DNA from: Phlebopus portentosus
Lineage: Eukaryota > Basidiomycota > Agaricomycetes > Boletales > Boletinellaceae
Direction of reading: 5' to 3'
NCBI GenBank assembly: GCA_037892935.1
Contig: JAYXKI010000012.1
Span: forward strand, 1,054,001 to 1,118,000
Length of the DNA: 64,000 bases
The stretch's first letter is position 1; every line of letters starts with the position of its first letter. The position numbers and the translations under genes were made by a program. Of this stretch, positions 1 through 11,249 are shown in pieces. Under the pieces are notes generated by a model, which made no database searches, was not told the DNA's origin, and saw only the letters and a list, made by a program, of their open reading frames with translations.

Positions 1-1310
1 GTCAAGAGTCCTTTCACTGCTTAGTTCTTTCTGAAAGATAGGACGGAATCGGATCGAAGAATCGCCCGAATACTAAATGTTGACTTGTGTTGCACACGAT
101 ATTTATTCACACCCTTCTTGATCTTCCTTGCTGTTCTATACCTGTTGAGCGTTTGTATTACTATCACTTACGTGGAAGAAGAAGATTATATGTCTCGTGT
201 GATCTTTCGGCTCTATTCATGTATTGATGCACATATCAAATAGGAGCTTTTTTGAGACACTATCAGTGAGAGTCAGAATTGGTAGGTACGCAAGGATCCA
301 AAAGCGAGTGGCGCCGACACTGTCCAATTCATCGACCTGTGTCTCAGAAGTATACACCCGAAGGCGCGAACAAGAATATCGATGTGTCCGCAGTAGTCGG
401 ACAATTGTATCTTACAAGCTACTCGAAAAACTTCCTCATCACTTAGAGGCAACAAGGTTTGGACTAGGTTTGGTGCGGAAATCGTGCGAACGGGTGGAGT
501 GAAGGCCCTTACTTATGTTTTGTAAGAACAAAAGCGCCAAATAGACAAATCAACGCCTTACGAAGTTTACATGGAATGGTTCTAATCGTAAACCGTAGAA
601 GGTTTATACGCTTATTTTTATTCACGGACTGAAGTGTCCTATGCGCCTTGATGCGCTGAGCAAGAACTTCTCTGATCACGAGTTGGAGATTTGGTATTCT
701 CGTTCAGGTGCACCCGTAATCACCGCGTTGTGTGCGTTCGAAGTATCCTTCTTTATCCCGGTTCGTGCGCGCCTGATGGCTGTGTTTTCGCACACTATCT
801 GGAAAAATTTTCATTGACAAGGCTGTGTGGATTCCTTTGGGAGCAACAAGCCAGTTTCGGAGAACGTGCGACTCAGTAGCTTGAAAATGCACTGCAGGCC
901 TTCGATAGGCGTGCTACTTCAGTACTAATCTCGAATCATCGAGCTAGATACATGAGTGTTCATAGAAAGATGCACAGAATACATATCATCGGTCTTGATG
1001 CATTGCAGCATCCAAGCCGACGCTCGGTACACGGTAGCTGTTACATCAATGGTAATCCATCATGGCCGAGTGTTCTTCTTGATCGATATCAGAGTCTCGT
1101 GTTCCCACTCTTGCTTCTTCGTAACATGATGGATTCGCTGCAAATTAGTTCCGGTAACTTGAAAAGTGAGCACGAACGAGCGCTTCAATTGCAATTTAGC
1201 AAAATTCATATGATAAGAAATCCGACAAAGTTATTGATAGAAACCGGGCGCCCCTTTAAGAACGACTTGAATTCAATGTAACACTTATTGTCCCCAGTCG
1301 CTCTCGAGAT
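1..1310. other. No recognisable gene; left flank of DUF6534 copy A
   Basis: Several short open frames (for example 952-1281 +) occur, but none shows a recognisable domain or sensible splice structure. The sequence just upstream of the ATG at 1311 does not resemble the sequence upstream of the paralogue at 23870, so the duplication seems to stop at the gene edge. Confidence 0.5.
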
Positions 1311-3351
1311 ATGGCTGACTGCGAACCAATTCAGGTCGACCTAGCCCCAACATTCGGGATTCAATTTTGGGGTGAGCTGATGAATACCATTCTTGTTCGC
1401 ATTACTCAACAAACGATGTTTTGCTGCGTGTTGCGTAGGACTTCTTGTCTCTATATTGTGAGTGACAATTGGTGTGGCAATCAACGCCTTCATCTCATCT
1501 GGTCTGCAGTTTTCTTGGAGCATCTCTTGTCCAAGCGTACCTGTATTATACCAATAATCCGGATGGCTGGTTTATGAGAACTTTCGTATGTCACACACCT
1601 TGCTCCGGGCCTCAAACTAAATACTCTCCAGGTCGCCGTGATACTGTCAGTCAATCCAGAAATCGATCCTGGCAACTTCTAATCCACTCCCTGAACAGCG
1701 TGCTCGATGTGGCGGGTACGATTCTCGTGTCAGATGCAATGCACTATTACTTGGTGAGTTCTCCTAAGGGCTTTTATTATGCATGAACTCGAATCCTCAC
1801 ATTCGAAAAGATCACAAGTTTCGGGAATCCGGCTGGTCTTGTACAAATGACACAGTAAATGATACACGGGTCCCTTTCGCGTGGAATGATGTACTTAGAC
1901 CATGTGATTATCAGAACGTTCATAGGAGAAATAGTCCTGGCTATAGTGACAATCCTCCTGTGGGTAGCCCCGTTTCTTACACTAGGAAGCAGCTTCGTCT
2001 TATAATTCCTCTAGGTCGCAGCATTTCTACGCGAGCCGCGTCTTGACAGGTGAGCAGATCGATCTTCGTACGTCAGTAACGAAAACCTTACACAGCTCTC
2101 AGCTGGTAAAAGCAATCGCTACGGAAGAATAGCGGCTGTGATCATCGTGAGTCGTCCGTGTCTCATGGCATTCATTGATATGATATTCACCATCAACCTT
2201 TTACCATCGAAGTCCGTCGGGTCGTTCGCGTCATTCGGTGAGTGAAGATACCGTGAAATTAGCCATGTGTTCGGACTGCTGATGACCACCATTTAGGATC
2301 AGCCTTAGGTACAGTCCACATTGCTGTATTGCATCCATGGCTGGGGCTTCTGACATTCATATGACTAGCCGCTTGCATAAAACTGTACCTCACGGGTCGC
2401 GGTTTTACAAGCTTGGAACAGCCAAATTACAAGGTTTGCCATTCATTCAAATGATTGTACCGTTGTAATGCTCACTTCACGTTGTGTCTCCTAGTCGCTA
2501 ATCAGTGCATGGAGCTTCTCCAATGGTCTGTGTGACGCTATAGCTACCTTCGCGATGTGCTATTTCCTCACATCATATAAATCTTCACTCAAATCGTCAG
2601 TACAACTTCGCGATATTACTGTATTCATCGCAAAGCTCACCTGTTGGTTTTCTCAAAGAACGACTTCGGTCGTAAATTCGCTGTTTCTTTTCTCAATCAA
2701 CCGGGGCTTCCTGGTGTTTGTTACGCAGATCGGCCTTGTCACTGCATATCTTGCAGCGCCTTCCAAGGGATACTGGTGCGAATATTTATAAGTTGATCGA
2801 CTGGCTGAGACTGATGCCGTCTTGCTTTAGGACACCGTTTCATCTCGTCCTCCCGAAGCTACATGTGAATACCCTCTGTAAGTATGCATCATGACCTTGG
2901 TTGTCGCCAGAGACTTACTAGAGACCACGTGTTCCAGTGGCCATGTCGGTGGTCTACTGAAAGGATCGTGTGCATCGTTTTACTGATCTTTGTCTTCAGG
3001 CTTAATTCGCGGACCGGCTTGCTCGATAGGATGAAGGGGCGCGTGAACGTGGTTGAAGGAAGTACTTCAAATAATACGAGCCATCATTTGACTCCTATAA
3101 AGTGGCGTACCACGACGACAACTGTACAGAGTGCCGGCGGCTTGAAGTCGGATAGCAAAGTGCGTGCTGATTCTCCGAATTTGTCCGCAACGAGGAAACT
3201 CACGGTCAATCGCAAATTTCACGCTCAGGACCTCGCAGACGTACCGGTGCATAACGGTGTCCACGTCACCCGGTCTTTCATGACATATACTGATGATGAT
3301 CGTGGAACAAGCGAAGTCGCTGATAGTGTCAAGGGCCACGTTATCGCCTGA
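1311..3351 (+). CDS. DUF6534-type multi-pass membrane protein, copy A
   Basis: Function is unknown. DUF6534 proteins are integral membrane proteins greatly expanded in Agaricomycetes. Joining about 18 exons gives a continuous frame with the family's landmarks: the start (MADCEPIQVDLAPTFGIQFW), a QAYLYYTNNPDGWFM block, VLDVAGTILVSDAMHYYL, ITSFGNPAGL, HFYASRVL, CDAIATFAMCYFL, an INRGFL...LVTAYLAAPS helix, and the juxtamembrane HVNTLLAMLNSR, ending in a polar tail and TGA at 3349-3351. Exon 1 is 1311-1371. Micro-exons are inferred at 1439-1457 (19 nt), 1632-1645 (14 nt), 2297-2308 (12 nt) and 2938-2944 (7 nt); each keeps phase and has GT...AG neighbours. An inverted paralogue lies at 21851-23870 and shares the same splice positions. 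The family call is from memory of conserved motifs. The exact intron near the C-terminal tail (about 3105-3225) is not fixed. Confidence 0.72.
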
Positions 3352-3849
3352 TCAAATCCTCTTGACCGACTCATACTTCATGTTTTTTCCGCCCCATGAG
3401 ATGATTTGGTCACTTTTCGGAATTCGTATTTATAGTCCCTTCAACCTTGTCTTATTAAGTCATATATATATCTCCGACATTTGACAACTAAAGGTTAAAT
3501 TCAGGTGCACACCAAAAGATCGCGTACCTGGTTCGCCGATATTCATTTTGTCCAATTGTCTAGTCCGCCGACAGAATGGAATGAACAAGACAAATGTGAG
3601 AAGAAGATCTGTGAATCGGTGCTTCCAATAGCAGCCATAGCAGGAAAACGAATTGAGATAACTTTTGGTAGCGAATAAGAAAGCAAATCTCAAATTAACT
3701 TAATGGACAGCCCGAGGTATTCCATTTTTCTCCCTCTATGCGCATCGCCTGTAAGCCCATTGTTGAGTACGGGCAACTCGGGCTTCCGTATTCTCTGCCT
3801 CGGCCATACTATCTTGCGGAGTTCTTCATGTCTACAATCCTTGGACCTA
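3352..3849. other. Intergenic, between convergent genes
   Basis: This is the 3' side of DUF6534 copy A (+) and of the acidic protein gene (-). Open frames here are short shadows. No element recognised. Confidence 0.5.
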
Positions 3850-4889
3850 TTAGGTTTCATCTTCATCGCTGTCACCATAGTCCGCCAATCCCGTCAGCTG
3901 CGACCTTGACGCCGTCTTCTCTTTGTCTTCCTTTTGCGTAGCAGTAGCAGTGGCCTTAGCCTTGGCTCGTACCCAAGCGCGACTCCAACGACCGCGCAAA
4001 AATGCAAACCGTCTGTCTGCACCGTGATTCGCGAGTATGCGGGCGGTGAGGCGCGTTCGGTCTGGAGATGTCTGCAGGTGTGCGGCAGTGCGTTCCATAA
4101 GCAAGATTTGAGCCGCGTCTGGTTCTTCATCGCTTCCACCCCAGGGGTCTGCATCCTCGGAAGAGACCGACTCGTCACCTGCAGCGCGTAGAGCAGCGAG
4201 TCGTTCAATCCGCGCTTCCTCAAGTACACGACGGCGTTTCGTAAACCGCACGTCAGCAACTTCCGAGGGAGAGAGATAGAATGCGTCTTCTGTGTCTGAA
4301 GGCAAATCAGACCAGCCAGATGAGGAGAGCGGAGATTCAGGTTCTGGTTTCATTGCAGCTTGGGAATCAAAGGCCTCCGAAAGTTCTGCAAGCAAAAGCC
4401 GAGCGTCAAACCTGTAATAAGAACTATGAACATGTGGAACATAGAGCAGACAAAGAACGAAGAGAACATTTAGCATACATATTAGAGGTTCAGTCAGGCC
4501 TTCCAACGGACCCGTAATGTCAAGAAGTATGTGCGTGGATGTCACAAATCACGGGTATGTACACACCTATCTACAAGGACGTCACTTTCGCCACGATTAT
4601 CTTCATCTAATTTGATCAAGCCTGGGGCGCGAGTCGTGTCGGAAGCATCGGTCCTTATCAAGTTCGTTGACTGAGCGTTAGCATCATCAGGAGCTTCAAG
4701 TCTAAGCGCAAGGTCTTCTTTGCCAATTACGAGGTCTGCTTCATGCACATCAACATGAAAAGCTTGTGCGAGTCCAACACCTTCCTCGGATTTATGGACA
4801 GCAAGCCAATGAGGCTCAGGCTGGTTGTCTCCTGTTCTTTTTCGCTTGTGAGGATACATGTAGACAGTCGTCAAATCGTGAGAATTCAT
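3850..4889 (-). CDS. Acidic protein with a SURP-like C-terminal segment (uncertain)
   Basis: Two exons, 4567-4889 and 3850-4411, join cleanly (donor GTGTGT, acceptor TTACAG) to give 294 residues. The N-terminal part begins with a short basic patch (PHKRKRT), which could be a nuclear signal. The middle contains FDARLLLAELSEAF and an acidic block GWSDLPSDTEDAFYLSPSE, followed by a basic/helical run (TKRRRVLEEARIERLAALRA). Near the C-terminus the segment ERTAAHLQ...ARILANHGADRRFAFLRGRW has the spacing of a SURP module (a TA start, a helix, then N-x5-FAFL). SURP modules occur in splicing proteins, so a nuclear RNA-processing role is possible, but this is inference. The tail is lysine/alanine-rich and ends in DYGDSDEDET. 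I do not recognise a named orthologue. Confidence 0.6.
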
Positions 4890-5759
4890 TCATTTTTAAC
4901 AACCCAACACGTGCAAGTCACGTGCACTAATCAGTCGAGTTCCATTTCTCCGACTTGAACTCCGTTCATGTTGCGGCTTCTTCTATACTGAACTCTCACG
5001 TCTTCTGCCATTGGTTTGTTCTGCCTTCTGCGCCATATGTTGCTATACCACTCGGAATTTGCAGTAACCGGTTTCCTCGGACACGCTCGGACCTTGTTTT
5101 TCCGTGCCGAGGTATTTCTTCTAGGTGAAAAAGTCCAGACACAAATATATACGACTTCGAATTTAATCAAACGTCGTGCAACACGAGTAAACTCATTAGG
5201 GCTCTTTACCTCCTGAGAAAATCAAAAGGACTACAACATCTGATCATGAATCTAGACTGCTAGTGAACGTTTCAAGTGTGCTTTCTTTACCATAATAATA
5301 CACCGAGAAGACTGCTCTGTTACTCTCGGCGCAACCTGGCGGGTCATAGGGCGTCCGAGTTTAGACCTGGCATGTATAGAAATTTTCCTTCTATTTTATA
5401 GTCGCTTGCATTAATCATGCTGTACAGTTCTTCTCTAATTCACTGCCCACCGGAATGGGTCTTGGTGACTGATTCCGCGCTGTTCGAGGCCTCATTGATG
5501 ATTTCATCTTCTCGCTTCTTGTGCGGCGTCATCGATGAAGTAGTTTTTACTTCCTGTATGGCTCCTTGTGGTCCTGATCGTCGACGTAACTGTACTAAAG
5601 CGGAAGGTCTATGAGTGAAAGGATCCAAATAAACATATACATGGCCTGTATAAAGGTGCACCGTCAAATCGTCTTATTTTCTTCAGTCGAGCAAGTTCAC
5701 CCGTTTACGACTACCTCAGAGCATCTCCAAAGCCTTCTGCCTACTACTACATTACTACA
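4890..5759. other. Intergenic, divergent promoters of the acidic protein and hydrophobin 1
   Basis: No coding region is supported. It contains the TATA box of hydrophobin 1 near its right edge. The short frames at 5417-5667 look like chance. Confidence 0.5.
5649..5655 (+). promoter_or_regulatory. TATA box of hydrophobin 1
   Basis: TATAAAG lies 111 nt upstream of the hydrophobin ATG at 5760, a usual distance for strongly expressed basidiomycete genes. Confidence 0.55.
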
Positions 5760-6312
5760 ATGAAGTTCACTCGTGTTGCTGCCGGACTTGCTCTGCCACT
5801 CCTTGCGGTCGCCACTGCGGTACCCAGGGGTGATACCAAGACCGTTACGGTTACTGCTCCTGCATCGGGCAGTACTGGAATCTCCCAGTGTAACACCGGT
5901 CAGCGCCTTCGGTTTCGGTTTCTATTCAGTATTTACTGAATCGTGCAATGTATAGGAGAGCTTCAGTGCTGCGACAGCGTCCAGTCCTCTAGCGCGGGTG
6001 GACTTGTCAGCGTCTTGCTGGGTCTCTTGGGTGTTGTTCTCGGCGGTGTGGACGTCCCAATCGGTGTTACCTGCTCTCCTATCACTGTCATCGGCTCGGG
6101 TAGCGCTGGATGGTAAGTGAACCTTGAACATGTTCTTCAGGCCGGTTTAATTAAGTTTACTTCTCATGAATAGCACTGCTGCTCCCGTATGCTGCGAGAA
6201 CAACAACTTCAGTACGTTGCTTTATTACCCACCCAACTGGTAGCTTTTCTGATCGGAATTTGCAGACGGCCTGATTGCTATTGGCTGTACTCCCATCAGC
6301 ATCAATCTCTAA
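5760..6312 (+). CDS. Class I hydrophobin (1)
   Basis: A small secreted protein that self-assembles at air-water interfaces and coats hyphae and fruit bodies. Exons 5760-5898, 5956-6112, 6174-6211 and 6266-6312 give 126 residues. Residues 1 to about 20 form a signal peptide (MKFTRVAAGLALPLLAVATA) with a Val-Pro-Arg after it. The eight-cysteine pattern is complete: [26 protein letters not shown] and IGC, with the two CC pairs at the usual places. The long loop between Cys3 and Cys4 is hydrophobic (LVSVLLGLLGVVLGG), as in class I. It ends GLIAIGCTPISINL. A paralogue with the same four-exon plan lies at 10698-11249. A TATA box at 5649 suggests strong transcription. Confidence 0.95.
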
Positions 6313-9300
6313 TCGGGCAGCTAGGAAGATAAATCGCCCACGTTGAGAGGTCTTACGAATATAGCATGTAGTCAATACGGATTGCCGTTGAACAGTGTAT
6401 TCCTATTCCATGCTTATCATTTTCTGGGTTTCTTCGGTTATTTTGTGTCTATGCGTCGTATGTGATAGGGTATTCTTGAAGAAAATTGGTACTTGAAAAC
6501 CATTATCCTTCGTTGTGGCAGAACAACTCTTGGCACGTCATCAGATCGTAACGAACCCACGGACTGAGCGGAATACTCCCGAGCAGTTGAGACATGAACG
6601 CAATGAATATTCGGGAGAAAAACAGTGGCTGTTCCCCGAAGGTAATGTTACTGAAATCGGATGTCATTTTTTTCTTGTCGTTCTTTTCAGGTACCAGTCT
6701 AGAAGAAATACCTATACAGTCATTTGAACAATGAAGGAGTATAGATGTTCTTGGTTATATGACTAGTATAACCCAAGCGCCGTTAAAATCGGTCTGGGGA
6801 TAGTAGCACTCATGCCACTCACGACGGGCGAGACTCGCCTTGTACTCAATACTTTCGGAACAGACCGAAGAATCCCGTCAGTATACTTTCGCTCGAGACC
6901 CGTCAGGTTTATAAATAAATAAGCATGAGTTTTCGGGGTTTTCAGAAGGAGACATCCAGGGTCCTTGCGGTCACCGTGAAGGGATTAAAAAAATTCCGCT
7001 GGAGTCCGCAAAGCTTTCCGGAAAATCAAGAAGTTGATGAGTCCGCGAAGCAAAACATCACACGTCGAGCGAAGTCTCGCGGCCGCTAGCTTACTCCAAA
7101 ACATTTGTTTCTCGAAGGCTTGTATGGAGCATTATTGTTGTCGGGATGGGAGAGGGGGAATGCGGCATTCGCTGGTGAGGAAACCCGGACGGAGGAGACT
7201 GCGAGTTTAGGCGGAAGAAAATGGAAGACAACAAGTGTAAATGTGAGCGTTACGAGGTGTTTCGACCCGACGCCGGCACGCTAGCCTATCGCAGCGTGGA
7301 CGATCATGAAATTGAAATTGAGGTTAGATCAGGAACGATCGATGGATGATGGGATTAACGCGGGCTTTGACGTGTAGCCTGTTCAGTAAAAGGTTACTGG
7401 GCGAAGAGCTTTTCTGTATTGGCATAAAGGAGGTAAGAGATTACCATGGCTCAAGTTCTCTGACCGAGTCAGAAGGCTGAGTAAGTAATAGTCAGATGCC
7501 GCACGGCAAGTCGGTGCAAAAGGAGGGTTGGTTGGCCCCGAGGAGGGAATGTTACGGTAATCCGCGCGGTCGTTTGTCTATTCCGTATGTCTGTTTTGCC
7601 TTGGTGAATATCAGACTTCCTTGAATCTTTTCTTGATAGCATTTACTGACCATATGGTGCTGTTATTTGAAAAAGGGAAATTTACAGCCATGCTGCGAAC
7701 GCAAAGTAAATCGAGTAAGAGGCAGTCCGACGGGAATCTGATCACGGCGAGGCATTCATGCGTGCATCAGTCTTCGTCGCCAAGAAAAGGCAATGAAGTA
7801 TTCGCCGGTCCGACTGAGGTAGTAGACTTACGAGCCTAAGACAGAAACGCACGGAGAGGGGATCATGTCAGGTAATGACAATTAATTTCTGGCGGAGAAA
7901 GAGTGGTCAAAAGGTTCTGGATCAGATATCATTCAAAAAACTGATATTAGGCCACGTCCGAGGCACCAGCGTCTTTCATGACAAGCGAAAAAACGGGATA
8001 GCAATGCCAATGGCTGCAGCATTTAGAGAGAGAAGTGGTTATTGGTCAATAAAAAGGCAGAATTCTCATGAAGCAACGTGCAGCACGTCAATATTGTAAT
8101 GCAATGCGATGCATGTCATGAAGACGGCGTTCGATCCTGCACCATTATTCATCGTAATTTGTGTTTTTAGAGGAAAACGGAAATAATAGACTTCAAATCC
8201 GCGAGATATACGCTGCACGAGACGAGTTCCCGGACCCAGGAGGACACAATGACGCCACTTTTCGGTCATTCCTTGTAGTCGAAATGACATGGATGGAGAA
8301 CGACAAGACAAAGACGCTAAATACACCAGAAATAGTCCTTGAAGTCATTCTGAGGAATCTGGTGTTCCTAAATCTTGATGTTTGCCTTCTGAGCTCCAAG
8401 TGTCATTCTCATTTTACTTGCAAATTCTTCTAGAGCAACATGGTATAGGTGTAAATGCACCGTATCACAATGACCGTCAGATGCTGGACATATAGTCGGG
8501 AGAAGCCGTTGTACTTGTCTGAGTTAAGAATAAGTGCGTCACCCGTTGCCCAATGGATATACATACGAACCTGGAGCGGACCAGTTTGAAGGTAGCATAG
8601 AACTTGAACCACATCTACTTGCGCCGGCCCGCATGGTCGACGCATAAATATACATGACTTGTAGTACTTCCCGCATCGAATAGCTTGATAGCGCATGATG
8701 TTTGTGGAAAGGATGTCAAGAATGCGCCCTCTTCAGGTATCTCTTCGCGAAACTGCGGCCTGAACGAGAAGATCGAACTCATGCTACCGCGAGGGATTCG
8801 AACCAGACTGCGCAACGGTTTCGGAAGATACGAGACACCCGATGATCAAATGACAAGGAAATCCTGCGCGACTCAAGCACTTCTGTCATTGCTCGAAACT
8901 AGGATATTCCGGAAAGACTCCTTGCGACGTTCTGAGACGAAGCTTCATCCCCTGTTCCTGGGTGCGATGCGTTGGTAATAATAGGATTGTACTACTGTTC
9001 AACGGGCGTTTTTGAAGCAGAGCATGCAACATGACAGGCTTTCCCAAGGCACTTGAGCGGCATGTTCGACACGAGGTGTTTTCCCTGACTGAAATTCTAC
9101 TGTGTTGCAGCAGGAACTTCATGCGAAGCGGGAGAGAATGCGGGTGTAGCGTTAGAATAGCGCACTCTTTATCGATGTCCACACAGCGGGCAAAACTGGA
9201 CTTTCCCGGATTGAAAAAACTTTTGAAAGGAGACAAAAATCATCGTTTTAGGGTTGCGTCAATCTGGCTGAATCCAGTATTTGCCCGCTGTGCCAGGTAC

Positions 9301-10697
9301 TCAAACAGTGTTGGCCGGCGGGTCAGCCAGAAATAAGAGCCAGAACCAGGATTTAACGCCACTAGTTGGTGAATGATTGGGTAAAATAGGATACAGTACT
9401 GTAATAGGGGACGACAGAATGCAAAAGACAGTAAATGTCGGACAAAAAGAAGCCCGTCAATTCCGAATATTTGAAGAAACCAGAGAGCTTCGCTTCAATG
9501 TCTGGGAAGGTTTGTCGAAGAGGTCGCTAAGTCTCCTGCTCCAATGAGTTCGATGTAGTCGGGAAGGTACAGAAAGACGTCGAGTAGTCCAAAATGACGG
9601 TCGCCTTCTATTCTTCGCAATCCATATACTTACTACGTGGCAGGAAATAAAGGAAGAGGATACGCTCGGTCGTCAGGGGACTCCGCCAGATAGTCTTGAT
9701 GCTCGTCTGATAAGCGCAACCAGAGCGTGTATAGAAGAAGGATTGAGTTCAGGATCAAAAGCTACCTCTTGGGTCTCCATGTGAGCCGATGTTAATCAGT
9801 GTTTGTCTCTGTTTGCCCCGAAAGAGTTTTTCTCACTTCTCACGCCAGCGCGACCTTTGAGTTTTTGCGTCCTACGGTAGCTTCTTATGTGCCGCCCTGC
9901 TCATTATTTGCAATTTCTCGGCACTTTCGTGCGGATCGTGATCCTTCCCTTCTCTCCGCTCCCAGAACGGTCTATATTGCGTTCCTTGACTATCTTCCAA
10001 CACATGCTCGCCCTGGCCGTCATCTTAAGCTTGGACGCCCCACCCAGTCCACTAGAAAACAAAATTGGATGTGACTCTGGAAATCAATAGGTACTCCGTA
10101 TTCCGATTACGGTAAATTCACACTCCGTGGTCGACGGCGTCAGATCACAGTCGTCTCTGTCCATGCTGATGCAATCGATTTAGCAACAAACAAATCATCA
10201 GCAAAACCGGCTGTGCGCGCGTTAGTTTCTCAGTTCCATAGCTATGCTATTCTGAGGCCTAGTCTCTAAGGTGACTTCAATAGCGGCCTTTGTTTGGGCT
10301 TTGGTGTGCTTCGCTTATTTTCTTGAAACGTTTCTGCCCGCCGCCCGAGCCGCGATAACACCGCCGTAAGATCTTCATTTGCAAATTGATCCCCAGTCGA
10401 GACGGAGAATCCGAGTGCGTGGGAGGTAAGGAGGAATCGAAATCATCGACAATCCGACATGACGCGCTTCTCGGAACAGACCAGACCAGACCGGTCTTTC
10501 CCAAATCGCCCAATCAATATCTTTGTTTGTTGCCACTTCGAGCATACTATAAAGCGAGCACGTCTCGACGCGCTTTTCATTCTCTCTTTTTTTCTGCTTC
10601 CGCCATCCAGTGCGCGTCCTTTCATCCCGCACAGATACCTTTCTGTCTTTCCTCGGCCTGCCTTTCATACCCAGATCAGCAAACGAAATCTGAAACG
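6313..10697. other. 4.4 kb without a recognisable gene, between the two hydrophobins
   Basis: No open frame here has a recognisable domain or convincing exon chain on either strand. Much of 6.9-9.4 kb has a purine-rich + strand. It may be decayed mobile or duplicated DNA, but no terminal repeats or transposase remnants were seen. The final part (about 10.4-10.7 kb) is the promoter and leader of hydrophobin 2. Confidence 0.45.
10548..10554 (+). promoter_or_regulatory. TATA box of hydrophobin 2
   Basis: TATAAAG lies 150 nt upstream of the ATG at 10698 and is followed by a C/T-rich stretch (about 10576-10620), a common feature near transcription starts of strongly expressed fungal genes. Confidence 0.55.
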
Positions 10698-11249
10698 ATG
10701 ATTGCTACTCGTGCCATTCGTGTTTTCCTATTCCTCTTCGGAATCCTTGCTGTCGCCAATGCGCTCATACTGCCCTCGAAGACTTCAGCAACGACTTCAG
10801 CTCCGACTTCCACCCCTACGAGTCAATGCAACACGGGTGCGTAGTTTTTTGTATATGAAAGGCAGAAGAAAGTTACTTATAATGTTGTTCCCGTCCAGGC
10901 TCCGTGCAGTGCTGCAACTCCGTACAACCTGCGTCAAGCAGCGACGTGACTAGTCTCTTTGGCCTACTCGGAGTCATTCTTGATGATCTGAATGTCGACG
11001 TTGGTCTGACATGCTCTCCACTGTCCGTCATTGGCCTTGGTAGTGGCGAATGGTAGGTCGTGTCTGAAAGACTTTCGAGGAGTGCTGTCTGATCTGCTGG
11101 CTTCCACAGCAACGCGAATCCTGTTTGCTGCGAAAACAACAACTTTAGTATGTCTCTACACATCAATGCATGCAGGTCTTTTCTAAAAAAAAATCTTTCT
11201 AGACGGCCTCATTGCTATCGGCTGTGTGCCCATTAACATCAGTCTTTGA
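10698..11249 (+). CDS. Class I hydrophobin (2)
   Basis: A secreted amphipathic surface protein. Exons 10698-10836, 10899-11052, 11110-11147 and 11203-11249 give 125 residues. A signal peptide ([13 protein letters not shown]) is followed by a Thr/Ser/Pro-rich spacer ([14 protein letters not shown]) likely to be O-glycosylated. All eight cysteines are present: [26 protein letters not shown] and IGC. Exons 1, 3 and 4 have exactly the same length as in hydrophobin 1 (139, 38 and 47 nt), and exon 2 differs by one codon, so the two are tandem duplicates. The Cys3-Cys4 loop is less hydrophobic and more acidic (ILDDLNVDV) than in copy 1, which suggests a different assembly property. Confidence 0.95.

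Noticed and set aside
952..1281. 109-codon frame upstream of DUF6534 copy A
   Set aside because: No domain, no matching sequence next to the paralogue, random-looking composition.
1970..2045. Lost splice donor in DUF6534 copy A and an in-frame TGA in copy B
   Set aside because: Both vanish when the intron is placed to start just after the VTILxW codon (GTAGCC in A, GCAGCT in B), which restores the phase to the HFYASR exon.
2290..2400. Shared stop codon in both DUF6534 copies (FI-stop)
   Set aside because: It lies inside a short intron starting at the GTACAG/GTAGAA after GSAL and ending at the following TAG.
8780..8815. tRNA-like T-arm on the minus strand (GGTTCGAATCCC)
   Set aside because: Only two of five T-stem pairs form, and no A-box, anticodon arm or acceptor stem was found around it.
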